Assembly (NCBI GenBank): GCA_035637595.1
Contig: DASPWW010000028.1
Span: forward strand, 1 to 64,000
Direction of reading: 5' to 3'
DNA from: DASPWW01 sp035637595
GTDB lineage: Bacteria; Actinomycetota; Thermoleophilia; Solirubrobacterales; 70-9
DNA length: 64,000 nt
Positions 24,046 to 33,238 of the stretch are shown here, piece after piece; position 1 is the first letter of the stretch, and each line of letters opens with the position of its first letter. Position numbers and translations under genes: made by a program. The notes under the pieces were generated by a model, which was not told the origin of the DNA, made no database searches, and worked only from the letters and a program-made list of their open reading frames with translations.

Positions 24046-26277
24046 CTACGCCGCGATCGGCTCGGCGCGCTCGTCGCCGAATCGGAGCCGGGCGGCGTCG
24101 AGCAGCGGTCCGACCTCGGGCGCGTCGAGCGAGCCGTGCGCGCGCAGCAGCGCCAGGACCTCGTCGCGCGCCGCGAAGAGGAGCCCCGCGTCCTCGGGCA
24201 GGGCGGCGACGCGAAAGCGCGGAAGGCCGTGCTGGCGGGTCCCCAGGACCTCGCCCTCGCCGCGCAGCGCGAGGTCGACCTCGGCGAGCTCGAAGCCGTC
24301 GCGTTTCGTCGCGATCGCCTCGAGCCGCATCCGGGCGCGCTCGGACCGCGGGTCCGCGAACAGGATGCAAGCCGACTCGTGCGACCCCCTCCCCACCCTG
24401 CCGCGGAGCTGGTGGAGCTGCGAGAGCCCGTAGCGATCGGCCTCCTCGATGACCATCACCGCGGCGTTGGCGACGTCTATCCCGACCTCGATCACGCTCG
24501 TCGCGACCAGCACCTGCACCTCCCCGGAGACGAAGCGCTGCATAACGGCCTGCTTGTCACGCGCCGGCATCTGCCCGTGGAGCACATCGAGCGTGAAGTC
24601 GCGGAACTCGCCTCTCGCCAGACGCTCGCCCTCCTTGGTCGCCGCGCGGGCCTGGAGCTTGTCCGACTCGCTGACCAGTGGGCAGACGACGTAGGCCTGG
24701 CGGCCCTCGCGCAGCCGCTCGCGGACGAACTCGTAGGCGCCGGCCCGCTTCTCCTCCCCCACCACCCAGGTTCGCACCGGCAGGCGCCCCGCCGGCAGCT
24801 CGCGCAGGGCGGTGGTGTCGAGGTCGCCATAGGCCGTCATCGAGAGCGTCCGCGGGATCGGCGTCGCCGTCAGGTGCAGGGTGTGCGGCGCGGCCTCGCC
24901 CGGGCCCTTGGCGTCGAGCGCGGCGCGCTGGCGAACTCCGAAACGGTGCTGCTCGTCGACTACGGCGACGGCGAGCCGCGCGAACTCGACCTGCTCCTCG
25001 ATCAGCGCATGGGTGCCGACGACGAGCTGGAGCTGGCCTGTCGCGAGGTGGCCGAGCAGCTCCCGCCGCCGCGTAGCCGCAGTCGAGCCGGTCAGCAATG
25101 AGGCGCTGATTCCCGACCCCGCGAGCAGCGCCTCAAGGGTGAGGAAGTGCTGCTCCGCAAGCGTTTCGGTCGGCGCCATCAGCGCCGCCTGATGGCCGCC
25201 CTCGACCGCCCGGAGCATCGCGTAGACGGCGACGACGGTCTTTCCGCTCCCTACTTCTCCCATCAGCAGCCGTTGCATCGGCAGATGAGACTCGAGGTCC
25301 GCGTCGAGCTCGGCGATCGCGCGCCGCTGATCCTCGGTGAGCTCGAAGGGGAGCGTGGCAAGCCAGGCGGCCACCGTCTCGCCCGCGGGATCGAGCGCCA
25401 CCCCCGGACGGTGCGAACGGCGCTCGCCGCGACGCTGGGCGAGCGCTGTCTGATGGAGCAGAAGCTCTTCGAATGCGAGTCGCTCACGCGCCGCCTCGGC
25501 GTCGTGCAGCGAGTCGGGAAAGTGGGCGGCACGCAGGGCATCGGCGACCCCCGCGAGGCGGCGGCGCGCGCGAAGCCGCGCGGGGAGCGGCTCGATCGCA
25601 TCGGTCGCCAGGCCCTGGACCTGCCAGGCCCACTCGCGGACGCGCTGCGGGCGCAGGCCCTCGGTCGCCGGGTGCACGGGGACGATGCCGGTGGTGTGAA
25701 GGCCGGTCGGGGCCGTGCTCGTCGCGGCGTCGGCATTGACGATCTCGTGGGCGCTGACGCGCAGCCCCTTGCCGTCCAGCTTTCCGCGGACCAGCAGGCG
25801 GGTCCCGGGAAGCAGCTTGTCGGCGAGCCAGGCCTGGTTGAACCACGTCGCCGTCACCGGCCCGCTGGCGTCCGCCACGGTCGCCTCCAGGATCGTCAGG
25901 TTGCGCTTGCGCGTCGGGCGCAGACGGGAGCTCTTTACCTCGACGAGGACCGTCGCCTCCTCGCCGATCTTCAGCTCGGCGACCTCGCTGATCTCGGTGC
26001 GATCCCGGTAGCTGTGCGGTAGATGCAGGAGCACGTCGCCCAGCGTCTCGAGGTCCGCCGCCGCCGCGGCCTGGGCGAGCCGCGGGCCTACGCCCCGCAA
26101 CGAGCGAATCGGCGTCGCCAGCCGGCTGGGGCGCGCAAGCGTGCGCAGCGGCACGGCGCGCAGCCGTTCGCGGGTCTGCTGCTCGCCATCGGCGAACGCG
26201 CGCGGGGGGTCGGGCTCGCCGGCTCCTGCGACCCGGTCGGCGGGCTCGTCGGCGAGGGCAGCTCTCGACTTGCTCAT
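24046..26277 (-). CDS. recG: ATP-dependent DNA helicase RecG
   Basis: RecG remodels stalled forks and Holliday junctions. The 743-residue protein has the wedge/OB domain (TILEATVADASGPVTATWFNQ, about 120-140), helicase motif I GEVGSGKTVVA, DEQH box VVDEQHRFG, motif III TATPIPRTL, and the motif V-VI region QLRGRVGRG, plus the C-terminal module. The first ~45 residues are low-complexity, and a later start is possible. Part of the conserved rpmB-fakA-recG-rsmD-coaD series; a RidA-like gene and an unknown gene interrupt it upstream. Confidence 0.96.
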   Translation of the reverse strand: MSKSRAALADEPADRVAGAGEPDPPRAFADGEQQTRERLRAVPLRTLARPSRLATPIRSLRGVGPRLAQAAAAADLETLGDVLLHLPHSYRDRTEISEVAELKIGEEATVLVEVKSSRLRPTRKRNLTILEATVADASGPVTATWFNQAWLADKLLPGTRLLVRGKLDGKGLRVSAHEIVNADAATSTAPTGLHTTGIVPVHPATEGLRPQRVREWAWQVQGLATDAIEPLPARLRARRRLAGVADALRAAHFPDSLHDAEAARERLAFEELLLHQTALAQRRGERRSHRPGVALDPAGETVAAWLATLPFELTEDQRRAIAELDADLESHLPMQRLLMGEVGSGKTVVAVYAMLRAVEGGHQAALMAPTETLAEQHFLTLEALLAGSGISASLLTGSTAATRRRELLGHLATGQLQLVVGTHALIEEQVEFARLAVAVVDEQHRFGVRQRAALDAKGPGEAAPHTLHLTATPIPRTLSMTAYGDLDTTALRELPAGRLPVRTWVVGEEKRAGAYEFVRERLREGRQAYVVCPLVSESDKLQARAATKEGERLARGEFRDFTLDVLHGQMPARDKQAVMQRFVSGEVQVLVATSVIEVGIDVANAAVMVIEEADRYGLSQLHQLRGRVGRGSHESACILFADPRSERARMRLEAIATKRDGFELAEVDLALRGEGEVLGTRQHGLPRFRVAALPEDAGLLFAARDEVLALLRAHGSLDAPEVGPLLDAARLRFGDERAEPIAA

Positions 26278-26331
26278 CGCTCAAGGCTACGCGGGGGCGG
26301 CGGCGGAACCGCGCGACTATCGTGCGGCGCG

Positions 26332-26814
26332 ATGGGCCGGATCGAGGACAGGCTCGCGGAGCTCGGGCTCGAGCTGCCGCGCCCGTTCGCGGCGCCGCCG
26401 GGGGTCGAGTTCAAGTTCGACCTCGTCCGCGTCAGCGGAGGGGTCGGCTACGTGTCGGGGCACGGACCGCTCGACGGCTCCGATGTGCTGGTGGAGGGGA
26501 AGGTCGGCGACGCCCTGACCGTCGAGCAGGGCTACGAGGCGGCGCGGCTCACGGGCCTGTCGATCCTCGCCTCGCTCAAGGCCGAGCTGGGAGAGCTCGA
26601 CCGGGTGAGCGGTTGGCTCAAGGTGCTCGGGCTCGTCAACTGCGCCTCGGGATTCAACGCGATGCCGATGGTGATCAACGGGTTCAGCGACCTGATCCGC
26701 GAGCTCTGGGGCGAAGCAGGCGACCACGCGCGCTCGGCGATCGGAGCGGCCGAGCTTCCGTTCGACATCCCGGTCGAGGTCGAGGCCGTCGTCGCCGTCG
26801 ACCCGTCTAGCTGA
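26332..26814 (+). CDS. RidA/YjgF-family protein
   Basis: A 160-residue member of the RidA (UK114/YER057c) group, small trimeric proteins. The archetype hydrolyses reactive enamine/imine intermediates, and others have diverse roles. Typical elements: VSGHGPLDGS near the start, EQGYEAARLTGLSILASLKAELGELDRV in the middle, and ARSAIGAAELPFDIPVEVEAVV at the end, where the conserved arginine precedes the IG motif. The start is the ATG at 26332, 54 bases from the divergent recG. Confidence 0.85.
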   Translation: MGRIEDRLAELGLELPRPFAAPPGVEFKFDLVRVSGGVGYVSGHGPLDGSDVLVEGKVGDALTVEQGYEAARLTGLSILASLKAELGELDRVSGWLKVLGLVNCASGFNAMPMVINGFSDLIRELWGEAGDHARSAIGAAELPFDIPVEVEAVVAVDPSS

Positions 26815-27556
26815 CCGAGATCCGATCGATTTCAATTCCCACGAGCGTCGGCCCGCGGAGCGCCCGGTTTCGCGGCCCGCGCGGAACCACCCGCCGGCGG
26901 GTCGGGAACGTCAGCCCGTCGTACTCTCGGTGTCCGGCGCACAGCAGCGCCGCGTTCGCCCAGCCGCCGACCGGCTCCGCCGTGTAGTCGTGGCGGCGGA
27001 TCAGCCCGCGATCGTCGACGTAGAAGGTCTGGCGCCGCGAGTGGGTGTCGAGGCCGTCGGGAAACGTGACCTCGAGGCGGCGCCACACCTCGCCGTCCGC
27101 CGCCCACGGCTCGCCCTCGCTGACCTCGACGCCCTCACGGGTCAGCAGGTACGGCGTCGTGACGTAGTTCCACATCGCGTAACCGGCGAAGTAGGTCGAG
27201 TCGAGCGCGTCCCAGCGCAGGTTGCGGCGCAGGCCCGAGAGCCCGAAGAAGGCGGGCCGCGGATCGGAGCGCGACGCGATCACCTCGCCGTCGCTTTCGA
27301 TACGCACCGCGCCGCGATCGAAGACGCCGCGCCGGCCGTCCCCCGGGAAGGGATCGATGACCGTGTGGGGCTCTGCGACCTCGACGGTCAGCCTGTAATC
27401 GGCGAAGCGATTGCCTGGCACGCGGGTGCGTGGCAGCAACCCGCCGGAGCGGACGTGCGCTTCGATCGTGGTTGCGGCGCGCCAGCGCTCGAGCCCTCCG
27501 TGGGCCTCGAGCACGCCGGCGAGAAGACCGTCTCCTATTGCGCCGCCAGCAGCCAC
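26807..27556 (-). CDS. Unrecognised conserved-looking protein, LolA-like composition
   Basis: A protein of up to 249 residues that I cannot assign. It has no clear signal peptide and reads as a beta-rich single domain: LEAHGGLERWRAATTIEAHV, PFPGDGRRGVFDRGAVRIE, RRLEVTFPDGLDTHSRRQTFYVDD and DGLTFPTRRRVV. The pattern of long strands ending in DxRGLIRRHDY recalls lipoprotein-carrier-like folds, but that is only an impression. The GTG at 27556 overlaps the fakA-like gene by 22 bases; a GTG about 15 codons downstream is also possible. It converges with RidA with an 8-base overlap. Confidence 0.55.
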   Translation of the reverse strand: MAAGGAIGDGLLAGVLEAHGGLERWRAATTIEAHVRSGGLLPRTRVPGNRFADYRLTVEVAEPHTVIDPFPGDGRRGVFDRGAVRIESDGEVIASRSDPRPAFFGLSGLRRNLRWDALDSTYFAGYAMWNYVTTPYLLTREGVEVSEGEPWAADGEVWRRLEVTFPDGLDTHSRRQTFYVDDRGLIRRHDYTAEPVGGWANAALLCAGHREYDGLTFPTRRRVVPRGPRNRALRGPTLVGIEIDRISVS

Positions 27557-29166
27557 CAGTAATGGGGCTGGCCCCCATGCCGGAGCTCGAGCTCGGCACC
27601 CTCCGGGAGGCTGACCGGGAGCGCCTCGAGCGGGATCGGAGCGCTGTCGCCCTCGATCACCGTGACGATCTCGGCGCGCTCGGAAATCCGATCGACGGTT
27701 GTTGCCAGCGTCGAACCCGCCCCGCCCCAGGCCACGATCTCGTCATCGATGAACCCCAGCGCGTCGCCGCGCCTGAACCGACCCTGCGGATCGTCGCGTC
27801 CGGCGGGCGCCACGGCGCCGGTGCGAATCGCGGCCAAGGCCTCGCCGAGCCGCTCGGCGTTCCCGGCAGCGTCGAGCTCGGCGTCAAGCTCGACCAGTGC
27901 CATGAGGCCGGCCTGTTGGGAGGTCGACGGCACGACGTGCGCCACGTGGTCGCTCAGCTCCGCGGCCTGCTGAGCGGCCAGTACCACATTGGCGGAGTTC
28001 GGTAGCAGCAGCGTCTCGTCCGCCCCGAGATCGTCGATCCCGCGAAGCAGCTCGTGGGGCGATGGGTTGAGCGTCGGGCCGCCGTCGACCACATACGCGC
28101 CCAGTGCCTCGAACAGGCCCCGCATCCCCTCGCCTGCCGCCACAGCGACTACGCCGGTCCGTCCAGGCGCGGGGCGAAGCCGGCGATCACGAGCCTCGAT
28201 CTGACGCCACATATCGGCGTCGTCGATCTGGGTGATCTCGCCGATTCCGTCGAACAACGCCTGCGCCGCCGAGCGATCGTTGGTGTGGACGTGTACGCGG
28301 AGGGTGTTTTCGTCACCCACCACAAGGACCGAGTCGCCCAGCGCCTCGAGGCGAGGCCTGAACTCGGTCGCGTTGAGGCCCTGTCCCGAGACGACGAAGT
28401 TGCTGCACCACCGGAAGCGGCTGTCCTCGTGGTGGGAGGCCGCGACGCGCGCCGGTTGCCAGTGAGGGACCTGCTCGACCACCGCCTCATCGTCTCGCAG
28501 GCCCGCGACCACCCCGGCAAGGATCAGGAGGAGCCCGTACGCGCCCGCGTCGACGACGCCGTTCTCGGCCAGGACCCGCAGCTGCTCGGGGGTCCGCTCG
28601 ACCGCGGTGATCCCCTCGTCGATCGCGGTCTCGAGAATCGCGGCGAGCATCAGATCCTGCTGCTCGGGTGGGACGTCCACATCGAGTCGAGCCGCCGACG
28701 TGTGGGCGAGACGGTGTGAGATCGCCGTCGCCATCTCCCTCAACACCGTGAGCATCGTCCCCTCGGTGGGGGTCTGAATCGACTCGTAGGCGGCGGCCAC
28801 CGCTCTCGAGAGTGACGCGTTGATGAGCTGCGGATCGACCAGCTGACCCGGGCGGCTCGCAAGCTCCTCGGCGGCACCGCGGATTATCTGGCTGAGGATG
28901 ACGCCGGAGTTGCCGCGCGCGCCAAGCAGCGCCGCATCGGCCACGGTACGGACGATGTCATCGCGCCCGACGGAGTCGATGGGTTGACCGTCGAGCGACT
29001 CGAGCGAGTCCATCACGGCCCGTATCGTGAGCGCCATGTTGTCTCCGGTATCGCCGTCGGCGACCGGGAACACGTTGTGGTCGTTGATGTCCTGGCGGCG
29101 GTCCTCGAGGGCCGCAGACGCCGAGGCGAGCACGCGATGGAATCGCTCGATCGTCGGATCGGCCAT
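27535..29166 (-). CDS. fakA: DAK2-domain fatty acid kinase subunit A-like protein
   Basis: A 543-residue protein with an N-terminal DAK2 nucleotide-binding domain: NVFPVADGDTGDNMALT (about 30-46, the Mg-ATP aspartates), ALLGARGNSGVILSQIIRG and TPTEGTMLTVLREM. A DegV-like/YloV middle and C-terminal part follows. Its best-known homologue, FakA, phosphorylates fatty acids bound to a FakB (DegV) partner; no FakB is in the window. It lies in the common rpmB-fakA-recG series. The start is the ATG at 29164-29166. Confidence 0.88.
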   Translation of the reverse strand: MADPTIERFHRVLASASAALEDRRQDINDHNVFPVADGDTGDNMALTIRAVMDSLESLDGQPIDSVGRDDIVRTVADAALLGARGNSGVILSQIIRGAAEELASRPGQLVDPQLINASLSRAVAAAYESIQTPTEGTMLTVLREMATAISHRLAHTSAARLDVDVPPEQQDLMLAAILETAIDEGITAVERTPEQLRVLAENGVVDAGAYGLLLILAGVVAGLRDDEAVVEQVPHWQPARVAASHHEDSRFRWCSNFVVSGQGLNATEFRPRLEALGDSVLVVGDENTLRVHVHTNDRSAAQALFDGIGEITQIDDADMWRQIEARDRRLRPAPGRTGVVAVAAGEGMRGLFEALGAYVVDGGPTLNPSPHELLRGIDDLGADETLLLPNSANVVLAAQQAAELSDHVAHVVPSTSQQAGLMALVELDAELDAAGNAERLGEALAAIRTGAVAPAGRDDPQGRFRRGDALGFIDDEIVAWGGAGSTLATTVDRISERAEIVTVIEGDSAPIPLEALPVSLPEGAELELRHGGQPHYWWLLAAQ

Positions 29167-29207
29167 GCGAGCGAGGATTATCGCGGCCTTGGCCGCCTTT
29201 GGCCTGC

Positions 29208-29399
29208 CTAGGCCGCCTTCGTGACCTTGTTGGCCTTCAGGCACCGTGCGCACACGTAGACGCGGCGTGGGGTGCCGGCGTCGTCGATGCGCACCTTCTG
29301 GAGGTTTGGGTTGAAGCGCCGGCGGGTCGCGACCATCGAGTGGCTGCGCGAGTTGCCGAACGCGGGCCCCTTTCCGCAGCTGAAGCAGACCTTGGCCAT
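29208..29399 (-). CDS. rpmB: 50S ribosomal protein L28
   Basis: L28 of 63 residues: MAKVCFSCGKGPAFGNSRSH, TRRRFNPNLQKVRI, and VYVCARCLKANKV. Both cysteine pairs are kept (CxxC, CxxC), so this is the zinc-binding form. 41 bases upstream of the fakA-like gene. Confidence 0.96.
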   Translation of the reverse strand: MAKVCFSCGKGPAFGNSRSHSMVATRRRFNPNLQKVRIDDAGTPRRVYVCARCLKANKVTKAA

Positions 29400-29428
29400 C
29401 GCGACGCGAGATGGTAGCGGGGGCGCGC

Positions 29429-29908
29429 CTATCCGCCGCCGACGAGCGAGCGCCGCAGCGCCGCCATCCGCATCACGGCGCGGGCGGCGTCGCCGCCCTG
29501 GTCGCGCTTCTCGCCGCCGGCGCGCGCCAGCGCCTGGTCCATCGACTCCGCGGTGATGACGCCGAATGCGCATGGGATTCCCGTCTCGAGCCCAACCTGC
29601 TGGATCCCCCGCGCCGCTTGCGCGCAGACGTGCTCGTAGTGGTCGGTCTCGCCGCGGATCACCGCGCCGAGGCAGGCAACGCCCGCGAACCGTCCCGACT
29701 CGGCGCACCACCTCGCCGCCAGCGCCAGCTCGAAGGCACCGGGAACGCGATGCTCGTGCACCGAGGCCGGGGTGACACCGGCAGCGGCGAACGCCTCGAC
29801 CGCGCCGTTGACGAGCCGCTTGGCGAGCTCCGTATAAAAGTCGGCGACGCAGATCGCGAACTCGCTGCCGGCGAGAAGCTCGCGCTGCTCGCCGGTGAGC
29901 TCAGCCAC
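29429..29908 (-). CDS. ribH: 6,7-dimethyl-8-ribityllumazine synthase
   Basis: Lumazine synthase of 159 residues, the penultimate step of riboflavin synthesis. It has VPGAFELALAARW, LGAVIRGETDHYEHVC (substrate and phosphate site) and FGVITAESMDQALAR. The start overlaps the ribBA stop by eight bases. Last gene of the ribD-ribE-ribBA-ribH operon. Confidence 0.96.
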   Translation of the reverse strand: MAELTGEQRELLAGSEFAICVADFYTELAKRLVNGAVEAFAAAGVTPASVHEHRVPGAFELALAARWCAESGRFAGVACLGAVIRGETDHYEHVCAQAARGIQQVGLETGIPCAFGVITAESMDQALARAGGEKRDQGGDAARAVMRMAALRRSLVGGG

Positions 29909-31316
29909 CTGCGCCGTCGCCGCGCTCTTCGACGTCGTCGGTCCCCTGACCCGGTTCTTCGCCGGGGTCCCTCGCCGGCCGCTCCGCCGCCCCGAGCGCC
30001 TCGCGCTCGACGTCCTTCTGGTGCTCGTCGTGGATCAGCTCCTCGTCGAACGGGAGGCCCTGGTGGTGGAGGGTGTGGCCGAGCAGCTCACGCTTCTGGC
30101 GCAGGTACGCCTCGTTGTGGGGATTGGGCACCGACTGGATCGGCAGCTGCTCGGTGACGGTCAGCCCGTAGCCCTCCATGCCGATGATCTTCTTCGGGTT
30201 GTTGGTCAGGATCCTGATGCTCGTCAGTCCGAGGTCGCCGAGAATCTGGGCCCCGATCCCGTAATCACGCAGGTCGGCGGGGAGTCCCAGCTTGAGGTTC
30301 GCCGCCACGGTGTCGAGCCCGTCCTCCTGGAGCTTGTAGGCGCGCAGCTTGTTGAGCAGCCCGATCCCCCGTCCCTCCTGGGAGAGATAGAGCAGGACGC
30401 CCCGGCCCTCGCGCTCGATCATCGCCAGCGCCGCGGCGAGCTGCTCGCCACAGTCGCAGCGCAGGCTGTGGAAGACGTCACCGGTCAGGCACTCGCTGTG
30501 GACCCGGACAAGGACGTCCTCGGCGCCGGCGACCTCTCCCTTGACCATCGCGACGTGGTGCTTGTCGTCGACGAGCGAGCGGTAGCCGACGGCCGTGAAC
30601 TCTCCGAAAGCGGTCGGCAGGCGGGTCGAGACGATGCGCTCGATCAGCTTCTCGGTCCGCCGCCGGTAGGCGATCAGCTCGGCGACGGTGATCATCTTCA
30701 GCCCGTGCCGCTCGCAGTACGGGACGAGGTCGGGGACGCGGGCCATCGTGCCGTCCTCGTTCATGATCTCGCAGATCACGCCGGCCGGGATCAGGCCGGC
30801 GAGCCGCGCCAGGTCGACGCTCGCCTCGGTGTGGCCGGTGCGCTCGAGCACCCCGCCCGACTTCGCCTTCAGCGGGAAGACGTGGCCGGGCTGGCGCAGG
30901 TCCTCGGGGCCGGAGTGGTGATCGATCGCGACCTGGACCGTGCGAGCGCGGTCGTGGGCCGAGATCCCGGTGCTGACGCCCTCGGCCGCCTCGACCGACA
31001 CGGTGAAAGCGGTCTGGAGCGGCTCCTCGTTCTTGGCCGCCATGAGATCGAGCCCGAGCTCGTCGCAGCGCTCCGCGGTCAGCGCGAGGCAGATCAGGCC
31101 GCGGGCCTCCTTGGCCATGAAGTTGACCGCCTCCGGTGTCGCGAACTGCGCCGCGAGCACCAGGTCGCCCTCGTTCTCGCGGTCCTCGCCGTCGCAGACG
31201 ACCACCATCCTGCCGCGGCGGATCTCCTCGAGGGCCTCCTCGACGGGCGCGAACGGGGCGCCGGCCGCGGCGGGGGGCGCGCCGGTCGCCTGCTGATTTG
31301 CCTGGGTGTCGCTCAT
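29901..31316 (-). CDS. ribBA: Bifunctional 3,4-DHBP synthase / GTP cyclohydrolase II
   Basis: A 471-residue fusion of RibB and RibA, giving both entry reactions of riboflavin synthesis. RibB half: CDGEDRENEGDLVLAA (acidic metal site, about 41-56), AHDRARTVQVAI, and GHTEASVDLARLAG. RibA half: VRVHSECLTGDVFHSLRCDCGEQ (zinc cysteines, about 280-302) and LYLSQEGRGIGLLNKLRAY. The last ~45 residues are an acidic, low-complexity tail. Start overlaps ribE stop by four bases. Confidence 0.97.
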   Translation of the reverse strand: MSDTQANQQATGAPPAAAGAPFAPVEEALEEIRRGRMVVVCDGEDRENEGDLVLAAQFATPEAVNFMAKEARGLICLALTAERCDELGLDLMAAKNEEPLQTAFTVSVEAAEGVSTGISAHDRARTVQVAIDHHSGPEDLRQPGHVFPLKAKSGGVLERTGHTEASVDLARLAGLIPAGVICEIMNEDGTMARVPDLVPYCERHGLKMITVAELIAYRRRTEKLIERIVSTRLPTAFGEFTAVGYRSLVDDKHHVAMVKGEVAGAEDVLVRVHSECLTGDVFHSLRCDCGEQLAAALAMIEREGRGVLLYLSQEGRGIGLLNKLRAYKLQEDGLDTVAANLKLGLPADLRDYGIGAQILGDLGLTSIRILTNNPKKIIGMEGYGLTVTEQLPIQSVPNPHNEAYLRQKRELLGHTLHHQGLPFDEELIHDEHQKDVEREALGAAERPARDPGEEPGQGTDDVEERGDGAGG

Positions 31317-31921
31317 TGCAGTGCTCCTCTGTTAGCAAACTCTGACAGGAGGCTCTCGACGTAACGGGCGAGCACGTCCACCTCGAGGTTGACGAGCTGT
31401 CCCGGGGCCGCCTCGCCGAGCGTCGTTCGCTCCAGGGTCTCGGGGACGAGCGAGACCTCGAAACCCGCATCGCCGAGCGCCGCAACGGTGAGGCTGACCC
31501 CGTCCACCGTCACGGATCCGCGCTCGACGACGTAGCGGCGCAGCTCCTGGGGCGCCTCGACCGTGAGCCGGCGAGCGAACCCGTCCTCGGCCATCTCCAC
31601 CACGGTGCCGGTCCCGTCGACATGGCCCTGGACCAGGTGGCCACCGATCCGGTCGCTGGGACGCAGCGCGAGCTCGAGGTTTACCGGGGCGCCGGTTTCG
31701 AGCGGCCCGAGCGAGGTGCGCTCGAGCGTCTGGTTCATCACATCGGCCTCGAACGCCCCGTCGTCGACCGCTGCGGCGGTGAGGCAGGCGCCGTTGACGG
31801 CGATCGAGTCTCCCGCCTCGAGCTCGCCCGCGAGCTTCGTCTTGACGCGCAGCCGCGCGCCCTCCGAGGCGGCGTCGATCCGCTCGACCGTCCCGACGTC
31901 CGCGATCAGGCCCGTGAACAC
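31313..31921 (-). CDS. ribE: Riboflavin synthase alpha chain
   Basis: Riboflavin synthase of 202 residues, a duplicated lumazine-binding fold. First repeat: MFTGLIADVGTVERI, NGACLTAAAVDDGAFEADVM. Second repeat: LVQGHVDGTGTVVEM and GSVTVDGVSLTVAALGDAGFEVSLVP. I use the GTG at 31919-31921, which gives the invariant FTGLI start. A good AAGGAG lies ten bases ahead, and the ribD stop is four bases upstream. Confidence 0.96.
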   Translation of the reverse strand: MFTGLIADVGTVERIDAASEGARLRVKTKLAGELEAGDSIAVNGACLTAAAVDDGAFEADVMNQTLERTSLGPLETGAPVNLELALRPSDRIGGHLVQGHVDGTGTVVEMAEDGFARRLTVEAPQELRRYVVERGSVTVDGVSLTVAALGDAGFEVSLVPETLERTTLGEAAPGQLVNLEVDVLARYVESLLSEFANRGALQ

Positions 31922-31925
31922 TGTC

Positions 31926-33068
31926 TCACCACTCCTTGAGCCGAGCCGCGACGAGCATGTCGTCGCCGACGCGCTCCCAGTCCGTGGTGAGGGCGTGATG
32001 CACGTCGTCGATCCGTGCCGCACCGCCACCGCCGATCACGGGCCGCGCGCCGGCGCCGCCGATCACCAGCGGCGCGATGAAGAGCCGCAGCTGGTCGACC
32101 TCGCCGGCATCGAGGAATGATCCGGCGAGCGTCGGCCCGCCCTCGAGCAGCACACTGGCGATCTCCCGGCGACCCAGCTCGCTCAGCGCGGTCGCGACCT
32201 GCGTCGGGCCCTCGCCGCCGGCCACGATGAGCTCGGCGCCGCCGCGTTCGAGGGCCGAGGTTCGCTCCTCCGGCGCGCCTGGACCCACGACGACGATCAC
32301 CCGCGACTCGTCCGTCGAGTGCAGGAGCGCCGAGTCGAGCGGGAGGCGCGCCAGCGAGTCGAATACGACACGCGCCGGCTGGCGCACGTCCGCCACGTCG
32401 TCGACGTCGCGCGCCGTGAGCAACGGGTCGTCCGCCAGCACCGTTCCGATCCCAACCGCGACGGCGTCGGCCTCGGCACGCCAGCGATGGGCGAGGGCGC
32501 GGCTATCGGACCCCGAGATCCACTTCGACTCCCCCGCGGCGGTGGCGACTCGCCCGTCGAGACTGAGCGCCGACTTGAGGGTGACCAGCGGCCGTCCCGT
32601 TCGTGCGTGCTTGCGAAACGCCTGGTTTAGAAGCCGAGCGGCGGCGGCCTCCGCTCCCTCCGCCAGCTCGACCTCGATTCCCTCGTCGCGCAGCATCCCA
32701 GGGCCGCGGCCGCTCGCCTTCTCGGACGGGTCATCGGAGGCGATCACCACACGCGCTATCCCGGCGGCGACGATCGCGTCGGTGCAGGGCGGCTGGCGAC
32801 CGTGATGGGCGCACGGCTCGAGCGTCACGTACATCGTCGCGGCGGCGGGGTCGGCGCCACGGGCGCGGCAGTCCTCCAGCGCCGCGACCTCGGCGTGGAC
32901 CCCACCGAGCTCCGCGTGGAAGCCCTCCCCGATCACAGCGTTGTCGCGGACGACAACTGCGCCGACCATCGGGTTGGGGCTGACCCTGCCCCGGCCCCGC
33001 TCAGCAAGCTCCAGGGCCCGCCGCAGGTGGATGCGGTCCTGGTCTGTGATCGGCTGGGCTTGGGGCAC
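31926..33068 (-). CDS. ribD: Bifunctional riboflavin deaminase/reductase RibD
   Basis: RibD (380 residues) carries out the second and third steps of riboflavin synthesis. The deaminase half has VHAEVAAL and PCAHHGRQPPCTDAI (zinc site, about 58-100). The reductase half has PLVTLKSALSLDGRVATAAGESKWISG and VLLEGGPTLAGSFL. The GTG start has an excellent AGGAGG five bases ahead. First gene of the rib operon, with a -10 element and a palindrome just upstream. Confidence 0.96.
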   Translation of the reverse strand: MPQAQPITDQDRIHLRRALELAERGRGRVSPNPMVGAVVVRDNAVIGEGFHAELGGVHAEVAALEDCRARGADPAAATMYVTLEPCAHHGRQPPCTDAIVAAGIARVVIASDDPSEKASGRGPGMLRDEGIEVELAEGAEAAAARLLNQAFRKHARTGRPLVTLKSALSLDGRVATAAGESKWISGSDSRALAHRWRAEADAVAVGIGTVLADDPLLTARDVDDVADVRQPARVVFDSLARLPLDSALLHSTDESRVIVVVGPGAPEERTSALERGGAELIVAGGEGPTQVATALSELGRREIASVLLEGGPTLAGSFLDAGEVDQLRLFIAPLVIGGAGARPVIGGGGAARIDDVHHALTTDWERVGDDMLVAARLKEW

Positions 33069-33081
33069 TCGCCCTCCTGAT

Positions 33082-33095
33082 TGACTGGTCAGTCA
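33082..33095. promoter_or_regulatory. Palindromic operator upstream of ribD
   Basis: A 6-2-6 inverted repeat TGACTG-GT-CAGTCA lies 14-27 bases before the ribD start. It is placed where transcription from the TACAAT box would begin. Its form is like operators of TetR-family repressors. No regulator gene lies beside it, so the binding protein is unknown. Confidence 0.55.
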
Positions 33096-33100
33096 GCCAG

Positions 33101-33106
33101 ATTGTA
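33101..33106 (-). promoter_or_regulatory. ribD: -10 box of the rib operon promoter
   Basis: On the minus strand the bases read TACAAT, five of six matching the sigma-70 -10 consensus, 33 bases before the ribD start. The -35 region is weak. I looked for the conserved blocks of an FMN riboswitch between here and 33402 and saw none. Confidence 0.5.
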
Positions 33107-33238
33107 CGCACCTCGCGAAGGGCTTAGAGCGCGTCGAGGTCGTCGCGTCACCGGTCAAGCGTAGGACGGTGCCCGGTTGCAGGCAGCCCTGGCCGCTGCT
33201 GGGCGCCTGCACGCGCGGCACCACTCCAAAAACCAATC

